Shown piece after piece: positions 4,885 through 6,378 of a DNA stretch of 6,378 nt. The stretch's first letter is position 1. Each line of letters begins with the position of its first letter. Source of the stretch: Spartobacteria bacterium UBA6821 (GTDB lineage: Bacteria; Verrucomicrobiota; Verrucomicrobiia; Chthoniobacterales; UBA6821); assembly GCA_002452515.1 (NCBI GenBank), contig DKEN01000120.1:522-6899 (forward strand), given 5' to 3'. Under the pieces are notes generated by a model. The model worked only from the letters and a program-made list of their open reading frames with translations. It was not told where the DNA came from and made no database searches. Made by a program: the position numbers and the translations under genes.

Positions 4885-5106
4885 TTAGACCTCAACCGTA
4901 GCCAAAAGGGACTCTTGGGCGGGCGCAGGTGTTTCTCCATGCTCCCTCTTTTCTTCAACCCAAAGTTGGATCAGATCGCGAGCCGCATCCTTGGCAGCCT
5001 CAATGCCGTAACCGTGCGTCGTCAGCCCGAGGGACGGAACATGAGCGTAGTAGAGCCCGGGCTCTTCCAGGACATCAGCCGACTCGATCAGAACCGAATA
5101 CTTCAT
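4885..5106 (-). CDS. hicB: HicB-family antitoxin, short form without DNA-binding domain
   Basis: The 73-residue product has the partial RNase H-like HicB fold. MKYSVLIESADVLEEPGLYY is the first strand region, then AHVPSLGLTTHGYGIEAAKD (21-40) corresponds to the family's Y-A-x-VPxLpGxxxxGdTxeEA pattern. A helix LIQLWVEEKREHG (45-57) follows. The protein would bind and inhibit HicA in the cytoplasm. At this length it has only the HicA-binding domain. The C-terminal helix-turn-helix or ribbon-helix-helix found in longer HicB proteins is absent, so autoregulation by the usual route is doubtful. The gene precedes hicA (hicB-hicA order, 2 bp gap). A purine run GGAGAGG (plus-strand 5120-5126) lies 13 bases before the ATG, a long spacing. 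A perfect palindrome lies just upstream of that. Confidence 0.9.
   Translation of the reverse strand: MKYSVLIESADVLEEPGLYYAHVPSLGLTTHGYGIEAAKDAARDLIQLWVEEKREHGETPAPAQESLLATVEV
4890..4893 (-). promoter_or_regulatory. Shine-Dalgarno sequence of hicA (GAGG)
   Basis: GAGG on the minus strand lies 7 bases upstream of the hicA ATG, within the last codons of hicB. It is the clearest ribosome binding site in the window. Confidence 0.6.
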
Positions 5107-5119
5107 TACAGAATTTTAA

Positions 5120-5126
5120 CCTCTCC
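5120..5126 (-). promoter_or_regulatory. Shine-Dalgarno-like GGAGAGG upstream of hicB
   Basis: GGAGAGG on the minus strand is a good match to the anti-Shine-Dalgarno complement. It ends 13 bases before the hicB ATG, longer than the usual 5-9. It may work less efficiently or be incidental. Confidence 0.4.
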
Positions 5127-5135
5127 AACTCGTTT

Positions 5136-5147
5136 GTCGACGTCGAC
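5136..5147. promoter_or_regulatory. Perfect 12-bp palindrome GTCGACGTCGAC upstream of hicB (candidate operator)
   Basis: Two direct GTCGAC units form a perfect palindrome 29 bp upstream of the hicB start, flanked by AAA before and AAA after on the minus strand. Its place near the expected promoter of hicBA suggests an operator. The short HicB has no recognisable DNA-binding domain, so the binder, if any, would be another protein. Confidence 0.4.
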
Positions 5148-5248
5148 TTTTGCTTTTAGTCCGTTGTTTTTTATTGGGTTAATGACTACAAGGGCTTTTT
5201 ACCCCCCCACATATTTCAAGATTTTTTCTGGCAGCATGTATCCCGGCT

Positions 5249-6378
5249 TTAATCCAAATTCCCGAGATCGGTCATCGGAGCCGAGCAGGTGAAGTTCTCG
5301 CAGCGATAGAGGGCCGCTTTGCCATGAACCGGTTTCATGTCGGCAAAGATGGGGTTCTGTTCAGAAATCCAGCGCTGCCCTTCTCCTTCATCCGCCAAAA
5401 GCAGAACCTGATTGGGATGAAATCCTTTGCGTGCGGCAGCAAGAAGAGCCTCGGTGTCGGGTGCTCCCGGTGTGCCAGCCACCACAATCTGTCTCCCCGC
5501 TGAGAGACTATAAGCGAGCGCCACGAGAAGCTGCGGAACGGCGGCAGGCATCCCCTCCAGGGTGCGACCAGAGAGCGAGAAGATTCGCTCCGCTTTCTTC
5601 ACGGCCTCACCATCACCCAGCATACGTGAGAGGCGGAGAAGATTCAGAGCGGCCACGGAATTCGCGGAAGGTTCCGCACCGTCATAATCTTCCTTGAGAC
5701 GCACGAGCAAATGAGGATCTCCCGCAGCACTGCTGAAGTACCCTCCTCCCGATTCGTCCCAGAAGAGTCGATCCATGATGGACTGCAACTTCACAGCCCA
5801 TTGGAGCCACCCCAACGAATTTAATGTCCCGCAAGTGGCCTCGTACAGATCGAGCAGTCCCTGAATCAGAAAGGCATAATCCTCCGCAAAGGCCTTCTCC
5901 AGAGTTTTCCCTTCCCGCCAGCTTCGTCGAAGTTCCCCAGAGGAAGGATCGCTCAGATGCACCCGGATGAACTGTGCGGCCGTTTCGGCAATCTCAAGAA
6001 ATTCTGAATTTTTCAAGATCGCCCCAGCCTTGGCAAAGGCCGAGATCATCAGACCATTCCAAGCGCAGAGAATTTTGTCATCGAGATGCGGGCGAGGACG
6101 TTTCGATCGCGTCTCAAAAAGTATCTTTCTCGATGCGGCAAGCGACTCCGCCACAGCCTCCACAGGAATCCCAAGATATGCCGCCGTTCCGCCGACCGTC
6201 CGTTGCTGCATCAGCACATTCTTCCCGGTCAGTTCACCATGAGGATCGCTCGCAGGATCGACATTCCCAGGAGCCCGAACTCCGTAGTGTTCACAGAAGA
6301 GTGCGGCAGCTCCCTCCTCCAAGGCAGATTCGATTTCCTCACGGGTCCAGACAAAGAAGGCTCCCTCCGCGTGCTCGG
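5249..6378 (-). CDS. YyaL/SPATA20-family protein (DUF255 thioredoxin-like plus six-hairpin domain), C-terminal part only
   Basis: The frame is open from the right edge to TAA at 5249-5251, showing about 375 C-terminal residues. The gene start and the N-terminal thioredoxin-like domain lie outside. An internal TTG at 6322 is not the start, because the conserved EHAEGAFFVWTREEI lies upstream of it in frame. The visible part is the alpha/alpha-barrel portion of the family. HLDDKILCAWNGLMISAFAK (around 6030-6090), EDYAFLIQGLLDLYEA (5837-5884), GGGYFSS and KEDYDGAEPSANS (5657-5695) match its conserved motifs. Near the C-terminus is CENFTCSAP, with two Cys five residues apart (codons at 5300-5302 and 5285-5287). 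The family is widespread, cytoplasmic and related in fold to N-acylglucosamine 2-epimerases. Its biochemical role is not settled. It is co-directional with hicBA across a 142-bp spacer. Confidence 0.9.
   Translation of the reverse strand, partial: EHAEGAFFVWTREEIESALEEGAAALFCEHYGVRAPGNVDPASDPHGELTGKNVLMQQRTVGGTAAYLGIPVEAVAESLAASRKILFETRSKRPRPHLDDKILCAWNGLMISAFAKAGAILKNSEFLEIAETAAQFIRVHLSDPSSGELRRSWREGKTLEKAFAEDYAFLIQGLLDLYEATCGTLNSLGWLQWAVKLQSIMDRLFWDESGGGYFSSAAGDPHLLVRLKEDYDGAEPSANSVAALNLLRLSRMLGDGEAVKKAERIFSLSGRTLEGMPAAVPQLLVALAYSLSAGRQIVVAGTPGAPDTEALLAAARKGFHPNQVLLLADEGEGQRWISEQNPIFADMKPVHGKAALYRCENFTCSAPMTDLGNLD

Larger units (their letters stand above)
5107..5248. other. Intergenic spacer between the YyaL-like gene and hicBA, including a C7 tract (5202-5208)
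   Basis: This AT-rich 142-bp spacer should hold the end of the YyaL-like transcript and the hicBA promoter. It contains the palindrome at 5136-5147, several T-runs, and a C7 tract (G7 on the minus strand) at 5202-5208. I found neither a clear -35/-10 pair nor a hairpin-plus-T-tract terminator. Confidence 0.5.

Noticed and set aside
6320..6322. Start of the YyaL-like gene at the internal TTG.
   Set aside because: Conserved family sequence (EGAFFVWTREEI) continues upstream in frame to the window edge, so the gene begins outside.

Overview
The window most likely comes from the Verrucomicrobiota or a close PVC relative. The clues are a PEP-CTERM sorted protein beside a prepilin-like protein ending in a degenerate H-X9-DG-type motif, a secreted transglutaminase-like protein of a family I associate with Verrucomicrobia and Planctomycetes, and a PVC-like Ffh. 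This placement is by recognition, not by search. Composition is moderate GC. Six proposed gene starts have no visible Shine-Dalgarno sequence.

Layout. Positions 1-1301 (minus) hold a two-gene surface or secretion unit: a PEP-CTERM protein (642-1301) whose 3' end overlaps by 34 bp the start of a prepilin-like gene that runs off the left edge. The PEP-CTERM gene carries a G9 and a C7 homopolymer tract. A divergent spacer (1302-1528) holds a possible leaderless promoter, a 10-mer present twice, and a possible short hydrophobic leader ORF. Then 1529-2710 (plus) encodes an exported transglutaminase-fold protein with an apparently intact Cys/His/Glu set. Convergent to it, on the minus strand, is the housekeeping run ffh (4644-3238), rpsP (3247-2978), khpA (2967-2737). 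This covers signal recognition particle GTPase, ribosomal protein bS16 and a KH RNA-binding protein. The usual continuation into rimM-trmD-rplS is absent here. Directly upstream of ffh and co-directional lies a hicB-hicA toxin-antitoxin pair (5106-4676). A 142-bp spacer with a perfect 12-bp palindrome and a C7 tract separates it from the C-terminal part of a YyaL/SPATA20-type protein (5249 to the right edge, minus).

How the genes relate. ffh, rpsP and khpA are plausibly co-transcribed and possibly translationally coupled, since ffh and rpsP overlap by 10 bp. The hicBA pair lies only 31 bp from ffh, so essential genes may be transcribed from the toxin-antitoxin promoter unless a weak candidate promoter in hicA serves ffh. 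No rRNA, tRNA, CRISPR array, insertion sequence or convincing intrinsic terminator was seen. The most interesting points are the possibly phase-variable PEP-CTERM gene paired with a pilin-like protein, the placement of hicBA, and the conserved but functionally uncharacterised transglutaminase-like protein.
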